Shown here: positions 9,189 through 19,033 of the stretch, in pieces
Numbering within the stretch: position 1 is the stretch's first letter
Layout of the letters: every line of letters starts with the position of its first letter
Origin: Spirosoma panaciterrae DSM 21099
GTDB taxonomy: Bacteria; Bacteroidota; Bacteroidia; Cytophagales; Spirosomataceae
Direction: 5' to 3'
DNA: 64,000 bases
NCBI RefSeq assembly: GCF_000374025.1
Contig: NZ_KB893172.1
Coordinates: 678,879 to 742,878 of the forward strand
The notes under the pieces: generated by a model
Databases searched by the model: none
The model's input: only the letters and a program-made list of their open reading frames with translations
Told to the model about the DNA's origin: nothing
Made by a program: the position numbers and the translations under genes

Positions 9189-10535
9189 ATGGTATCCACT
9201 GAACAACTCTATCAGAAATTTTTGGAATGTACCGCTATTTCTACGGATACGCGTCGAATTACGCCCGGCTGTCTGTTTGTGGCGCTGAAAGGAGACAAAT
9301 TCGATGGGAATCAGTTTGCTGAGCAGGCGCTGGCTTCGGGAGCCCGGTATGCTTTGGTCGATGATGCCGACGTAGCCGACCGTGTGTCGCTGGCAGGTTC
9401 GTGTCTGCTCGTGGCCGATACGCTGACGGCTTTGCAGGATCTGGCCCGGCACCATCGGCAAACGTTTACGTTTCCGGTAATTGGCCTGACGGGGTCGAAT
9501 GGAAAAACAACCACGAAAGAACTGATTGCGGGCGTGTTGTCGAAAAAGTACCGGACCTATGCTACAGTCGGGAATCTCAACAACCACATTGGTGTGCCGC
9601 TTACCCTGTTGGCTATCAATGAACAATATGAGATGGCTGTGGTCGAAATGGGGGCTAACCACCAGAAAGAAATCGAACTGCTTTGCTCCATTGCCCAACC
9701 GACGCATGGCCTGATCACCAACGTGGGGAAAGCTCATCTGGAAGGATTTGGTGGGTTTGAAGGCGTAAAAAAAGGAAAAGGCGAACTGTATGACTATCTG
9801 ATGGAGCATGGCCAGACGGTGTTTATCAACTCGCGCGATAAAATCCTGACCGCCCTGTATCGCGACCGACTCAAAACCTATCGTTCCGAAACGACCTTTG
9901 CCCAAGTCATTTTTTACCCGGCAGCCGAAGCCTCTACCGCCGACTCGGCAAGTGAACCAATTGAGCTAATCCAGGAATCGCCCGTTGTTATTTACCGGGA
10001 TGCCACCGGGCAGGAGGTTACGACCCATTTGCCCGGCCGTTACAACTTCGAGAATATGCTGGCGGCTCTGGCCATCGGTGATTATTTCGGGATAACTCCC
10101 GACGACGCTAACCGGGCTGTTGCTGATTATAACCCGACCAACAACCGCTCGCAGGTAGTTACGAAAGGAACGAATACCATCCTGCTTGATGCCTATAATG
10201 CCAATCCCAGCTCGATGGCGGCTGCCATTCGTCAGTTTGCGACTATGCCAGCCATGCATAAAGCTGTGATTTTGGGCGATATGTACGAACTGGGTGATGA
10301 GAGCGAAGCCGAACATGCCGCGTTGGGCAAGCTGATTGCGGAGGGAAAGTTCGAGCGGGTGATTCTGGCGGGTAAAGACATGAAGTTTGCCCTGGCGTAT
10401 CTGCCCCAGGCCTTTTATTTTCCCGATAAATTCTCGCTGCATAACTGGCTGATGGACCATCCCATGACCGATACACACATTCTGGTGAAAGGATCTCGGG
10501 GAATGAGCCTGGAGTCGGTTGTGCCGTTTATTTAA
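9189..10535 (+). CDS. murF: UDP-N-acetylmuramoyl-tripeptide--D-alanyl-D-alanine ligase
   Basis: MurF adds D-Ala-D-Ala to UDP-MurNAc-tripeptide with ATP, the last cytoplasmic step of peptidoglycan precursor synthesis. From the ATG at 9189 (MVSTEQLYQ) the product is 448 residues, the normal family length. The frame extends upstream to 9105 but that part has no family-like sequence and overlaps the promoter. Seen in order: the N-terminal uridine-binding fold with STDTRRITPGCLFVALKG, the P-loop GLTGSNGKTTTKELI near residue 99, the central-domain words GNLNNHIGVPLT and NVGKAHLEGF, and the C-terminal ligase domain with DAYNANPSSM and GDMYELG. It stands alone here, not in a division and cell-wall cluster. 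Confidence 0.95.
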   Translation: MVSTEQLYQKFLECTAISTDTRRITPGCLFVALKGDKFDGNQFAEQALASGARYALVDDADVADRVSLAGSCLLVADTLTALQDLARHHRQTFTFPVIGLTGSNGKTTTKELIAGVLSKKYRTYATVGNLNNHIGVPLTLLAINEQYEMAVVEMGANHQKEIELLCSIAQPTHGLITNVGKAHLEGFGGFEGVKKGKGELYDYLMEHGQTVFINSRDKILTALYRDRLKTYRSETTFAQVIFYPAAEASTADSASEPIELIQESPVVIYRDATGQEVTTHLPGRYNFENMLAALAIGDYFGITPDDANRAVADYNPTNNRSQVVTKGTNTILLDAYNANPSSMAAAIRQFATMPAMHKAVILGDMYELGDESEAEHAALGKLIAEGKFERVILAGKDMKFALAYLPQAFYFPDKFSLHNWLMDHPMTDTHILVKGSRGMSLESVVPFI

Positions 10536-10715
10536 GCGGTTATATCAATACGGCCTTTGGTCGGCTTTATCGCTTTAACACATTTCAGGCAATAAGCCCA
10601 TGTATTCAGTCGATTAATGATAAATGGTTGATAATTAGGTATAAATTTTGCTAGTGAATATGGATTGTGGAGTTAGTAGAATAGACTAACTCGCTCTACT
10701 CAATCCTTTTTCATA

Positions 10716-13454
10716 ATGAAGGCTCCTCTCCTTACCTATGTTCTCCGACTGGTATTAAGTGTCACATTTGTTTCGATTTATACCCAGCTTGCGGCTCAGA
10801 CTATCACGACGATAGCGGGTTCTTCGCTAAAAGGCGATGGCGGATTAGCGACGGGGGCTAACGTATCGAGCCCGTTTAGTGTCGCCCTCGATGGGAGCGG
10901 GAACCTCTATATCGCTGACAAGGGCAATCATCGAATCCGGAAAGTATCCGTTTCAGGTATCATCACAACCGTAGCCGGAAATGGCAGCTATGGTTCTGGG
11001 GGGGATGGTGGTCAGGCGACTTCAGCCAGTTTAGCCAATCCGGCGGGTGTCGTTGTTGACGGGAGCGGGAATGTTTACATCGCTGATTCACAAAATAACC
11101 GTGTCCGTAAAGTAACACCGGCGGGCAGCATTACAACGGTTGCCGGGAATGGGACAGCGGGTTTTAGTGGCGATGGCGCTCAGGCTACCCTGGCTACCTT
11201 AGCCAACCCCACCGGGGTAGCGCTGGATGCAAGCGGGAACTTGTACATTGCCGACCAGCAAAACCATCGTATCCGAAAAGTTGATTTGTCGGGTACGATT
11301 ACAACGGTAGCGGGTAGTGCTACGGCAGGTTTTGGGGGCGATGGCAGTTCGGCGACGGCCGCTAAACTCAACAGCCCAACCGAAATTGCGGTCGATGGTA
11401 GTGGGAATCTGTACATTGCCGACTCTCAGAATAATCGGATTCGTAAAGTATTGACCACGGGCATCATTAGCACCGTTGCCGGAAACGGCACCGCAGGTTT
11501 TGGGGGCGATGGCAGCGTGGCCCTTACCGCTAGTCTGAATAACCCATTTGGAGTAACCATCGATGGGAGTGGCAATCTCTACATCGCAGATGCCAGTAAC
11601 CATCGTATTCGAATGGTAACGAATGGGGGGATCATCAGCACCGTTGCGGGTGATGGTACGGCCGGATATAATGGCGATGGAGCTACAGCGACAACGTCGA
11701 ATTTGTATTCGCCTGGTGGGGTAGTCGTTGATGGGAGCGGCAAGCTTTACATTGCCGATACACAGAACAATCGGGTACGTGGTGTATCGACAAGTGGGAT
11801 CATATCGACTGTAGCCGGGAATGGCACCATCAACTATGGTGGGGATGGTGGATTAGCGACGGCGGCCAGTCTGTCGAACCCGTTCGGGCTGGCTATCGAT
11901 GGCAGTGGGAACCTCTACATTGCCGATCAGCAAAACCAGCGTATTCGAAAAGTATCGACTCCGGGTAGTATCATGACTGTTGCGGGGAATGGTACGTATG
12001 GGTTTAGTGGCGATGGGGGAGTGGCTACGGGTGCCAGCCTGGCCAACGCGGCTGGCGTGGCCATCGATGGCAGTGGAAATCTGTACATTGCCGATCAGGG
12101 GAATAACCGGGTGCGTAAAGTAACCCCAGCGGGAAGTATTACGACCGTTGCCGGTACTGGCTCGGCTGCATTCAGTGGGGATGGCGGAGCCGCTACAGGA
12201 GCTGGCCTGAATTTTCCGGCGGGGGTAGTTGTCGATGGGAGTGGTAATCTATACATCGCTGATTCACAGAATAATCGGGTTCGTAAGGTAACCCCAGCGG
12301 GTAGTATTACGACCGTGGCGGGGACTGGTACTGCCGGTTATAGTGGCGATGGCGGATCGGCTACAGCCGCTAAGTTGAACTATCCGGCTGGCGTAGCGGT
12401 GGATGGTAGCGGGAACCTCTACATTGCCGACCAGGGGAACCATCGAATCCGCAAGGTAACCCCAGCAGGTAGTATTACGACCGTAGCCGGAAACGGTACG
12501 TTTGGATTTGGTGGCGACAATGGACTTGCCACGGCCGCTAACCTGGCCAACCCTGCCGATGTGATCATTGATACGCATGGTAATCTTTATATTGCCGATA
12601 CACAGAACAACCGTGTTCGAAAAGTATCGACCAATGGTACTATTACAACGGTCGCCGGAAATGAGTTTTATGGCTTTAGTGGAGATGGTGGCCCGGCTAC
12701 GGCTGCTAGTCTGGCCAACCCACTAAACATAGCCGTGGATGGAAATGATAATCTCTACATTGCCGATACCGATAACCAGCGGGTGCGAAAGGTGGCAGGC
12801 CCTGCCATCGTGCGGATCAACCCGGCCAGTCCTGCCGCAGCTTGTTCGGGAGCGCTGTTTAGCCTGACAGCAACAGCCGCCAATTTTACGCCGTCGTCCT
12901 ATACCTGGACCAGCCAACCAGCAGGCTTGTCGGCTACCGGAGCTTCAGTCTCCTTTACGGCTCCGACGGTCAACACGCCCACAACCTATACGATTGCGGT
13001 TACGGCTACCGATGGATCGAGCAGCCCGACAGCCAGCGTTACTCTGGTGGTCAATCCTGTTCCCAGCCTGACCATTACAGCCAACCCCAGTTTGACCATT
13101 ACAGGTGGACAAACGACTACCCTGACGGCTTCGGGGGCTACTACCTATCTTTGGTCGACCAGTGCCGCAACCGCTTCGATCGGGATTACTACGTCTGGCG
13201 TTTATTCTGTGACGGGTACAGCCCTCGGATGTTCATCATCGACCAGTGTGACAGTTTATGGCCGTATTGCCAGCGTTCAGGATGGAAACTGGTCAAATGC
13301 CAGTACCTGGAACTGTAGCTGTGTACCAGGCAAGTATGATTCCGTTACGCTTTCGGTCGGGCACCAGGTAACGGTCAATCAGGCCGTTCAGGCCAGGCAG
13401 TTAACAGAAAACGGTACGTTAGTGATCAACTCAGGAGGGCGTATTTCTTTTTGA
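10716..13454 (+). CDS. Exported NHL-repeat protein with 12 near-identical repeats
   Basis: This encodes 912 residues. A signal peptide covers residues 1-28 (ending QLAAQ). Twelve NHL repeats follow with a period of 56 residues; each carries a word such as DGSGNLYIADQQNHRIRKV and ends in TTVAGNG. Twelve repeats would make two six-bladed propellers. Two Ig/PKD-like domains follow (~690-840), then a C-terminal segment (~845-912) with DGNWSNASTWNCSCVPG resembling the G8-like ends of other Cytophagales surface proteins. No type A sorting domain is visible. Propellers of this kind usually bind proteins or sugars, but the partner is unknown. About 180 bp precede the gene with no exact promoter word. 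Confidence 0.85.
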   Translation: MKAPLLTYVLRLVLSVTFVSIYTQLAAQTITTIAGSSLKGDGGLATGANVSSPFSVALDGSGNLYIADKGNHRIRKVSVSGIITTVAGNGSYGSGGDGGQATSASLANPAGVVVDGSGNVYIADSQNNRVRKVTPAGSITTVAGNGTAGFSGDGAQATLATLANPTGVALDASGNLYIADQQNHRIRKVDLSGTITTVAGSATAGFGGDGSSATAAKLNSPTEIAVDGSGNLYIADSQNNRIRKVLTTGIISTVAGNGTAGFGGDGSVALTASLNNPFGVTIDGSGNLYIADASNHRIRMVTNGGIISTVAGDGTAGYNGDGATATTSNLYSPGGVVVDGSGKLYIADTQNNRVRGVSTSGIISTVAGNGTINYGGDGGLATAASLSNPFGLAIDGSGNLYIADQQNQRIRKVSTPGSIMTVAGNGTYGFSGDGGVATGASLANAAGVAIDGSGNLYIADQGNNRVRKVTPAGSITTVAGTGSAAFSGDGGAATGAGLNFPAGVVVDGSGNLYIADSQNNRVRKVTPAGSITTVAGTGTAGYSGDGGSATAAKLNYPAGVAVDGSGNLYIADQGNHRIRKVTPAGSITTVAGNGTFGFGGDNGLATAANLANPADVIIDTHGNLYIADTQNNRVRKVSTNGTITTVAGNEFYGFSGDGGPATAASLANPLNIAVDGNDNLYIADTDNQRVRKVAGPAIVRINPASPAAACSGALFSLTATAANFTPSSYTWTSQPAGLSATGASVSFTAPTVNTPTTYTIAVTATDGSSSPTASVTLVVNPVPSLTITANPSLTITGGQTTTLTASGATTYLWSTSAATASIGITTSGVYSVTGTALGCSSSTSVTVYGRIASVQDGNWSNASTWNCSCVPGKYDSVTLSVGHQVTVNQAVQARQLTENGTLVINSGGRISF
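10800..12800 (+). repeat. 168-bp tandem repeat array encoding 12 NHL blades
   Basis: The coding repeat has a fixed 56-codon period. Neighbouring copies share long DNA words such as gggaacctctacattgccga and gtagtattacgaccgt, so recombination between copies could change blade number without breaking the frame. Confidence 0.85.
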
Positions 13455-13554
13455 ATAGGTGTTCTGCTTATACTGAGTCGCAATTTTAAGGTAGCGTTTT
13501 ATGGAAAACCCTGCTGTGGTCATCTATTAACGGGAGATTTTAACCTGAAATAGA

Positions 13555-14172
13555 ATGGCTACTTATACGCGTATCTTATTGCTAAGTATGCTGATTGCCA
13601 GTATCTGTTGTTGGGAAAAGCCATCGATTGGCCTTACCAGCGATGATTATGCAGTTTACTCAGCTTACCTTAATGAATTTGCATTCTATAAAAATGTGCC
13701 TTCTGCGGGGGCAATGATTATTGATGATTCGACCGGGATAGCTCCGCGCGACATCCATCCAAAAGTGAACTGGTCAATCCTGGCTGGGCGGGCAGATCGC
13801 TGTCACTATCTGAATGATACAGCTTGTTGCCACAAGGTGCAAGCGTCAGAATGGTATTCTGTCTTTGAGGAGTTTAAACGGTCAAGCTTAGGGCAACAGC
13901 AGGTATTGGTTCCGGCAAAATTGGTGGTTCACTATCCCATTCAACTGCTCTCTCAGTTTCGTAAACGGTCGCTCATCGAGCACCAAGACAAAGAGAGAAT
14001 GTACTACCTTTTCAGGCTCTCGAAAATTTCCTATAACATAGATAAAACAAAAGCACTATTTTTCGGAAGTTTTGTTTGTGGTGGAACCTGCGGGCGTGGC
14101 GAATTAGTGATACTTGAAAAAGTAAAAGATGCCTGGGTCCTTATTGATACCTTTAGATTCTGGATTGCATAA
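13555..14172 (+). CDS. Hypothetical secreted protein with a C-terminal Cys-Gly motif
   Basis: This encodes 205 residues. The N-terminus has a short hydrophobic export segment (RILLLSMLIASICC); the two Cys at its end leave a lipoprotein possible, but the lipobox is poor. The C-terminal third contains FFGSFVCGGTCGRGELVILEK followed by WVLIDTF, a pattern seen in uncharacterised Bacteroidota proteins where a compact Cys-Gly turn precedes beta strands. There is also a CHYLNDTACC cluster near residue 85, suggesting disulfides outside the cytoplasm. No enzyme motif was recognised. It lies three bases before the SGNH hydrolase at 14176 and is probably cotranscribed with it. Confidence 0.65.
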   Translation: MATYTRILLLSMLIASICCWEKPSIGLTSDDYAVYSAYLNEFAFYKNVPSAGAMIIDDSTGIAPRDIHPKVNWSILAGRADRCHYLNDTACCHKVQASEWYSVFEEFKRSSLGQQQVLVPAKLVVHYPIQLLSQFRKRSLIEHQDKERMYYLFRLSKISYNIDKTKALFFGSFVCGGTCGRGELVILEKVKDAWVLIDTFRFWIA

Positions 14173-14175
14173 CCA

Positions 14176-14826
14176 ATGACTAATCGACTCACCCAACTTC
14201 TTCTTTTTGTCCTTTTACCAATCTGTCTGTTTGCACAGGAACATGCGTTTGAATCGGAGATTCGGGCGTTTGAGCAGGCGGATAAAACTACGCCTGCGCC
14301 CCGAAATTCCATTGTCTTTACGGGGAGTTCGTCAATCCGGCTATGGGAAAATCTTACCAGTTATTTTCCGAATAAACCCGTATTGCAGCGCGGTTTCGGT
14401 GGATCGCAGTTGAGCGACGTGATCTACTATGCCGATCGGGTCATTACGCCCTACAACCCAAAACAGGTGGTGGTATATGCGGGCGAAAACGATGTAGCGG
14501 CTGGGAAGACCGGACAGGAAGTGTATGAACGCCTGGTTACACTGTTCGAGCACGTCCGGCAGAAATTGCCTAACACAACCTTTACATTCATTTCGCTGAA
14601 ACCCAGCCCGTCGCGTCGGAAATATTTTCCGGAGATGGATGCCGCCAATCGCCTGATCAAAGGGTATCTGGAAAAACAGCGAAACGCTCAGTTTGTCGAT
14701 ATCCGGCCGGTGATGCTATTGAAAAATGGGCAGCCCGTTCCTGAACTGTTTCGGGCCGATAGTCTGCATATGCTTCCGGCAGGCTACGAGCGCTGGCAAA
14801 AGGTACTGAAACCGTATTTGAAATAG
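14176..14826 (+). CDS. Secreted SGNH/GDSL-type hydrolase
   Basis: This encodes 216 residues with the signal peptide LLLFVLLPICLFAQ. The four SGNH blocks are visible: the nucleophile Ser in FTGSSSIRLW, the oxyanion Gly in RGFGGSQLSD, Asn in YAGENDVAAG, and the Asp/His pair in ADSLHMLPAGY. The family removes acyl groups from lipids or carbohydrates; members of this shape in Bacteroidota often act on acetylated sugars, but the substrate cannot be read here. It follows the hypothetical gene at 13555 with a three-base gap. The downstream 60-bp palindrome may end the transcript. Confidence 0.88.
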   Translation: MTNRLTQLLLFVLLPICLFAQEHAFESEIRAFEQADKTTPAPRNSIVFTGSSSIRLWENLTSYFPNKPVLQRGFGGSQLSDVIYYADRVITPYNPKQVVVYAGENDVAAGKTGQEVYERLVTLFEHVRQKLPNTTFTFISLKPSPSRRKYFPEMDAANRLIKGYLEKQRNAQFVDIRPVMLLKNGQPVPELFRADSLHMLPAGYERWQKVLKPYLK

Positions 14827-14870
14827 TTTTTTTAACCAGTGTGCCTACCTGAATCGGAATGGCGGCTGGT

Positions 14871-14930
14871 TCAAACGAATTACGCGGTACGTTCCCAGTC
14901 GACTGGGAACGTACCGCGTAATTCGTTTGA
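14871..14930. repeat. Perfect 60-bp palindrome without a loop
   Basis: Positions 14871-14930 equal their own reverse complement over all 60 bases: 30-base arms (outer end tcaaacgaattacgcgg) meeting at gtcgac 14898-14903. It lies between the SGNH gene and the promoter of the GH20 gene, 33 bp before the TACCTTTG box. There is no T-run after it, so it is not a textbook terminator. A transcript would form a 30-bp stem and the DNA could extrude a cruciform. Confidence 0.97.
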
Positions 14931-14962
14931 GGATTGAGTAGCGCATCTGCCGAAACCTCATG

Positions 14963-14970
14963 TACCTTTG
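14963..14970 (+). promoter_or_regulatory. Promoter -7 element of the GH20 gene
   Basis: TACCTTTG is an exact TAnnTTTG match 26 bp before the ATG at 14996. The expected start of transcription (about 14975) is downstream of the alternative start at 14960, which settles the start codon. Confidence 0.65.
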
Positions 14971-14995
14971 TAAGAAACCCTTAAATTCGTTACCA

Positions 14996-16657
14996 ATGAA
15001 AAAAAGGCTCTTCTGTCTGGTGGCTACCCTGGCGGTACTACACGGACTGTATGCGCAAAAGGCAACCTATGCCATCATCCCGAAACCCGTTCGGCTGGAG
15101 GAACACAATGGAAGCTATACCCTGCCCGCCAAACCGACCATTTCAGTTCAGTCGACCAGCCCCGAGGTGCGTCAGATCGCTCAGATGCTGGCCGATCAAC
15201 TAGGGAAATCGATCGGGAGAACCCCCGTAATTACAACCGGAAAAGCGGCTAAAGGAATCGCTTTTGTCCAGACAAAAGATGCTGTTTTAGGGGCTGAAGG
15301 ATACACCCTCGATGTGTCGCCCAAACAGATTCTGATTACGGCTGCTCAGCCGCAGGGCTTTTTCTATGGCGTTCAGTCGCTCATGCAGTTGATGCCGGCT
15401 GCTGTATTTAGCCCAACCAAAGTGGAAGGGGTGACCTGGACGGTGCCTGCCTGTCTGGTCGAAGATCAGCCCCGCTACGGGTATCGCGGTTCCATGCTCG
15501 ATGTAGGGCGGCATTTTTACCCAGTGTCGTTTATCAAAAAATACATCGACCTGCTGGCCCTGCACAAAATGAATGTGTTTCACTGGCACCTGACCGAAGA
15601 TCAGGGCTGGCGCATTGAGATTAAGAAGTACCCGGAACTGACCCGGTTCGCATCAATCCGCCCCCGTACCATGGTAGGCCATTACCGCGACCGTAAATAC
15701 AGTGATAAGCCATACGGTGGTTTTTATACGCAGGATGAAGTACGGGATGTGGTGAAATATGCGAAAGAACGGTTTATAACCGTGATTCCTGAAATCGAAA
15801 TGCCAGGTCATTCAGTAGCCGTTCTGTCCGTTTATCCCGAGCTAGGGGCCAATCCCGACCGGGTTATACCCGTTACGGGGACCTGGGGCGTTCACGATCA
15901 GGTGTTGTTTCCACGGGAGGAAACGTTCACATTCCTGGAAAATGTATTGACGGAAGTAATGGACCTGTTTCCGAGCCAGTACATTCATATTGGTGGCGAC
16001 GAATGCCCCAAAACGGAGTGGAAACAGAGCAAATTCTGCCAGGATTTGATGAAGAAAGAGGGCCTGAAAGACGAACACGAACTACAAAGCTATTTTATTC
16101 GGCGCATCGACAAATTCGTTACCTCGAAAGGACGGCGGATCATTGGCTGGGATGAAATTCTGGAAGGTGGTCTTTCGCCCAATGCAACCGTTATGAGCTG
16201 GCGCGGAGTGAACGGCGGTATTGCAGCCGCCCGGCAAAATCATGATGTCATCATGAGCCCAACTACCTATTGCTATCTGGATTATTACCAGACGGACCCT
16301 AAAACGCAACCCGTAGCCATCGGTGGTTTGTTGCCGCTCGAAAAAGTATATAGTTTCAATCCTTCCGTTACGGATAGTCTTACGACCGATCAGGCAAAAC
16401 ACGTTCTGGGCGTGCAAGCCAATATCTGGTCGGAGTACATGCCCACAACGCATTACGTGGAATACATGGCGTATCCTCGCTTACTGGCCGTTGCCGAAAC
16501 GGCCTGGACACCCGGCAGCGCTAAAAATATCGACGATTTTAAGCAACGGCTGGATGCGCACAAAAAACGGCTCGACTACCTGAAAGTTAACTATTTCGAA
16601 GCCCCTATCAATAAGAGTTTCGACTACGTCTGGCCAGGACAAACCGCTCAGAAATAG
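14996..16657 (+). CDS. Exported beta-N-acetylhexosaminidase, GH20
   Basis: This encodes 553 residues from MKKRLFCLV, which gives a clean signal peptide ending LYAQ; the frame extends upstream to 14960 but crosses the promoter. Residues ~20-150 form the GH20b accessory domain. The TIM barrel follows: YRGSMLDVGRHFYP, HWHLTEDQGWRIEIKKYPEL, the catalytic Asp-Glu pair in HIGGDECPKTEW (about residues 335-336), MSWRG, and the ANIWSEYM / EYMAYPRLLAVAE blocks that close the substrate pocket. It uses substrate-assisted hydrolysis of terminal GlcNAc or GalNAc from chitin oligomers, glycans or wall fragments, probably in the periplasm. No sugar-uptake genes adjoin it. Confidence 0.95.
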   Translation: MKKRLFCLVATLAVLHGLYAQKATYAIIPKPVRLEEHNGSYTLPAKPTISVQSTSPEVRQIAQMLADQLGKSIGRTPVITTGKAAKGIAFVQTKDAVLGAEGYTLDVSPKQILITAAQPQGFFYGVQSLMQLMPAAVFSPTKVEGVTWTVPACLVEDQPRYGYRGSMLDVGRHFYPVSFIKKYIDLLALHKMNVFHWHLTEDQGWRIEIKKYPELTRFASIRPRTMVGHYRDRKYSDKPYGGFYTQDEVRDVVKYAKERFITVIPEIEMPGHSVAVLSVYPELGANPDRVIPVTGTWGVHDQVLFPREETFTFLENVLTEVMDLFPSQYIHIGGDECPKTEWKQSKFCQDLMKKEGLKDEHELQSYFIRRIDKFVTSKGRRIIGWDEILEGGLSPNATVMSWRGVNGGIAAARQNHDVIMSPTTYCYLDYYQTDPKTQPVAIGGLLPLEKVYSFNPSVTDSLTTDQAKHVLGVQANIWSEYMPTTHYVEYMAYPRLLAVAETAWTPGSAKNIDDFKQRLDAHKKRLDYLKVNYFEAPINKSFDYVWPGQTAQK

Positions 16658-16662
16658 CGAAT

Positions 16663-16700
16663 ATTCCGGGCTGATGTGTCCATATGCGTCAGCCCGGAAT
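16663..16700. terminator. Bidirectional hairpin between convergent genes
   Basis: Arms 16663-16674 (attccgggctga) and 16689-16700 are perfect complements around a 14-base loop, between stops at 16657 (+) and 16708 (-). T-runs are short. Confidence 0.7.
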
Positions 16701-16707
16701 AGGAAAG

Positions 16708-17184
16708 TCATAAACGCATTTCCATCCGAATATCGGCTCGGGCGTAGGGAGTTGGTACGCTCGGTACTTCACGAAAGCCTACGCTGGCGTACATCGTCAA
16801 CGCTGGGGTCAGCATCCGGTTCGATTCGAGCCAGATGGTTCTGACTCCGAGCTGACGGGCATAGTCGATGGCGGCCAGGCACAGCTTTTTCCCGATGCCT
16901 TTGCCCTGCACCGTTGGCGAAACGGCCATTTTCGCTAGTTCAAATTCAGCGTTTCCCTGTTCCGGTGCTCCAGTATTGACCATAGCCACACAGCCCACGA
17001 TCTGATTATCCAGTTGGGCCAGAAAAATCTGACCGTTTCTGGGTAATACATGGATTTCGGGATGATCCAATTGCTCTACATCATGAGCCTCAACCGCAAA
17101 ATAGCGCGAAATCCATTCGAGGTTGAGCCGTTTGAAATCAGGCTGGAATTCGGGAGAATAGGTAATAATCGAAATCGTGTCCAT
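16708..17184 (-). CDS. GNAT-family N-acetyltransferase
   Basis: This encodes 158 residues from the ATG at 17182-17184 (MDTISIITYSPEFQ). The frame extends to a TTG at 17214 but the ATG gives the usual N-terminus. The acetyl-CoA signature is clear: ELAKMAVSPTVQGKGIGKKL (motif A, with Q-G-K-G-I-G), followed by TIWLESN and the late helix plus VGFREVP. The N-terminal part (FKRLNLEWISRYF) resembles small stand-alone GNATs next to metabolic genes. The acceptor is unknown. It is convergent with the GH20 gene across a shared terminator. Confidence 0.9.
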   Translation of the reverse strand: MDTISIITYSPEFQPDFKRLNLEWISRYFAVEAHDVEQLDHPEIHVLPRNGQIFLAQLDNQIVGCVAMVNTGAPEQGNAEFELAKMAVSPTVQGKGIGKKLCLAAIDYARQLGVRTIWLESNRMLTPALTMYASVGFREVPSVPTPYARADIRMEMRL

Positions 17185-17343
17185 TATTGCTCTCGATTTG
17201 TCAGGCGTATACAAATGAAGTTTTCATAAATAAGACAATGTATTGGTTGGCCATGTCGGTAAGCCACTCTGCAACCACCTGCCGTTAAATCAGGTGTTGG
17301 CTAATCTGTTGACTCAGGAATAGTGATTCTTCAAAATGGTTCT

Positions 17344-17351
17344 TATTTTTG
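17344..17351 (+). promoter_or_regulatory. Putative promoter -7 element of ahcY
   Basis: TATTTTTG matches TAnnTTTG, 93 bp before the ahcY ATG. No riboswitch-like structure was recognised in the short leader. Confidence 0.45.
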
Positions 17352-17444
17352 CACTTTATTAAGAAATCAACCATCGCGGAGAGGGAATATAATCTATTGA
17401 ATCGTATTCTTCGTAATTAGACCGAATTCCGGTCGTAAACCTAT

Positions 17445-18755
<1,311 letters not shown>

Positions 18756-18771
18756 GGAGTAGGAATAAGAA

Positions 18772-18854
18772 GGAGAAAAGGGAGAAAGGGGAAAGAAAGG
18801 GCACAAAATCCGTTGCTCTCTTTTCGCCTTCCTCCCTTTTCTCCTTTCTTTTTG
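18772..18854 (+). terminator. Purine/pyrimidine hairpin terminator after ahcY
   Basis: A purine-only arm faces a pyrimidine arm. The perfect core is 18772-18784 (ggagaaaagggag) with 18832-18844, extended imperfectly on both sides and followed by tttcttttt. The arms are built of repeated GGAGAAA-like words, as in other hairpins of this window. Confidence 0.65.
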
Positions 18855-19033
18855 TTAGTATTGAAGCAGAGAAATAACGTACAATTCGGTTGTTGTCAGG
18901 CCGTCGGTACTGTATCGGGAAAACTTCCTGGATGGGCATTCGGTTTATGTACTTTATACAGGTTTGAATTGCGGCTAATCGCTTTATAATAAAGTACTTA
19001 TTTCTAAATTTACGCGCTGTCTTCACTTTACTG

